Source of the DNA: WHTI01 sp046715095
GTDB lineage: Bacteria; Actinomycetota; CADDZG01; WHSQ01
NCBI GenBank assembly: GCA_046715095.1
Contig: JBKJZQ010000112.1
Span: 1-6,298 of the forward strand
Length of the DNA stretch: 6,298 nt
Direction of reading: 5' to 3'
In this document: one piece after another, positions 6,090 to 6,298 of the stretch
Position numbering within the stretch: the first letter of the stretch is position 1
Layout: the number at the start of each line of letters is the position of its first letter
Program-made: the position numbers and the translations under genes
Notes under the pieces: model-generated
Databases searched by the model: none
What the model saw: only the letters and a program-made list of their open reading frames with translations
What the model was told of the DNA's origin: nothing

Positions 6090-6298
6090 GGCCCCACCCC
6101 GGTGAAAGGCTTCAGGTGATCGAGCAACCGGCGCCGAGCTTCGGGGGGCGACACGATCTCGATCCCGTCCCCGAAGCCGATGGCCCACGACACGAGCGCG
6201 TCGAGGTTGGTCGCCTGCAGCTCGACGTCGAGTGCACCGTCTCCGGATTCGCGCCGGGGGGCGTTGTGAAGGTTCTGTTCCGCCCACCACCGGATCGA
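6086..6298 (-). CDS. pafB: WYL-type regulator PafB, C-terminal 70 residues (gene runs off the window)
   Basis: From the window edge the minus strand encodes 70 residues ending in TGA at 6088-6086. The segment contains GALDVELQATNLDALVSW, then AIGFGDGIEIVSPPEARRRL and LDHL. This matches the C-terminal WCX part of PafB/PafC-like regulators: a strand, a helix ending in W, then a buried strand followed by P-P-E-hR-x-x-L. The partner arrangement (upstream of and overlapping pafC by four bases) and the following tat-helY genes support PafB, the other half of the PafBC heterodimer. The WYL core and DNA-binding domain lie outside the window, so the symbol depends on position and on the short C-terminal match. 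Stop and start sharing GTGA implies coupled translation in equal amounts, as expected for a heterodimer. Confidence 0.8.
   Translation of the reverse strand, partial: SIRWWAEQNLHNAPRRESGDGALDVELQATNLDALVSWAIGFGDGIEIVSPPEARRRLLDHLKPFTGVGP

Noticed and set aside
6090..6290. Extended N-terminus for pafC beginning at 6290
   Set aside because: The extension is Arg/Pro-rich and runs through the coding frame of the upstream WYL gene. The GTG at 6089, with its four-base overlap, restores the normal PafC length.
5103..6298. WYL proteins as part of a phage-defence locus (BrxR/CapW-like)
   Set aside because: The neighbours are tat genes and helY in the known paf order, not defence nucleases, and the pair overlaps like pafB/pafC.

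Overview
The window is gene-dense, G+C-rich DNA in which every supported gene lies on the minus strand, so transcription runs from high to low coordinates. Read that way the order is: 3' end of a WYL-type regulator (PafB-like), pafC, a small four-cysteine zinc-ribbon protein, a small Tat subunit, tatC, a single-pass membrane protein of unknown function, a Ski2/Mtr4-like helicase (helY), and the first codons of a HAD-type hydrolase. The series pafB-pafC-tatA-tatC-helY is the arrangement known from Mycobacterium and other Actinomycetota, where it follows pafA, the Pup ligase of the proteasome system. This, with the codon bias and GTG starts, points to an actinomycetote. The two extra genes (zinc ribbon, membrane protein) differ from the mycobacterial order and suggest another class, perhaps Acidimicrobiia, Thermoleophilia or an uncultured relative. 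The class assignment is a guess.

Layout by region. 6298-5103: two WYL proteins overlapping by 4 bases (GTGA), expected to form the PafBC DNA-damage regulator. 5102-5005: a 98-base gap with a weak ribosome site and an imperfect inverted repeat. 5004-4666: the zinc-ribbon gene. 4665-4557: a 109-base gap holding a strong hairpin just after the stop and two perfect tandem copies of a 24-bp unit. 4556-3424: the two Tat genes, overlapping by one base (TAGTG). 3415-2678: membrane protein. 2662-38: helicase. 38-1: HAD start, overlapping the helicase stop by one base (TGATG). There is no gene-free stretch over 300 bases and no plus-strand gene that I can support.

The tight spacing (overlaps or gaps of 8-15 bases) from the small Tat gene through the HAD gene suggests one transcription unit. 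The two gaps of about 100 bases on either side of the zinc-ribbon gene are where promoters or post-transcriptional control could sit. The genes serve different jobs: damage-responsive transcription, export of folded proteins, and RNA or nucleic-acid unwinding. Linkage is conserved, but I see no evidence for one new joint system. The points most worth a second look are the TatB-like character of the Tat subunit next to tatC, the repeat-plus-hairpin gap before it, and the two uncharacterised small genes. I found no mobile element, CRISPR, tRNA or rRNA.
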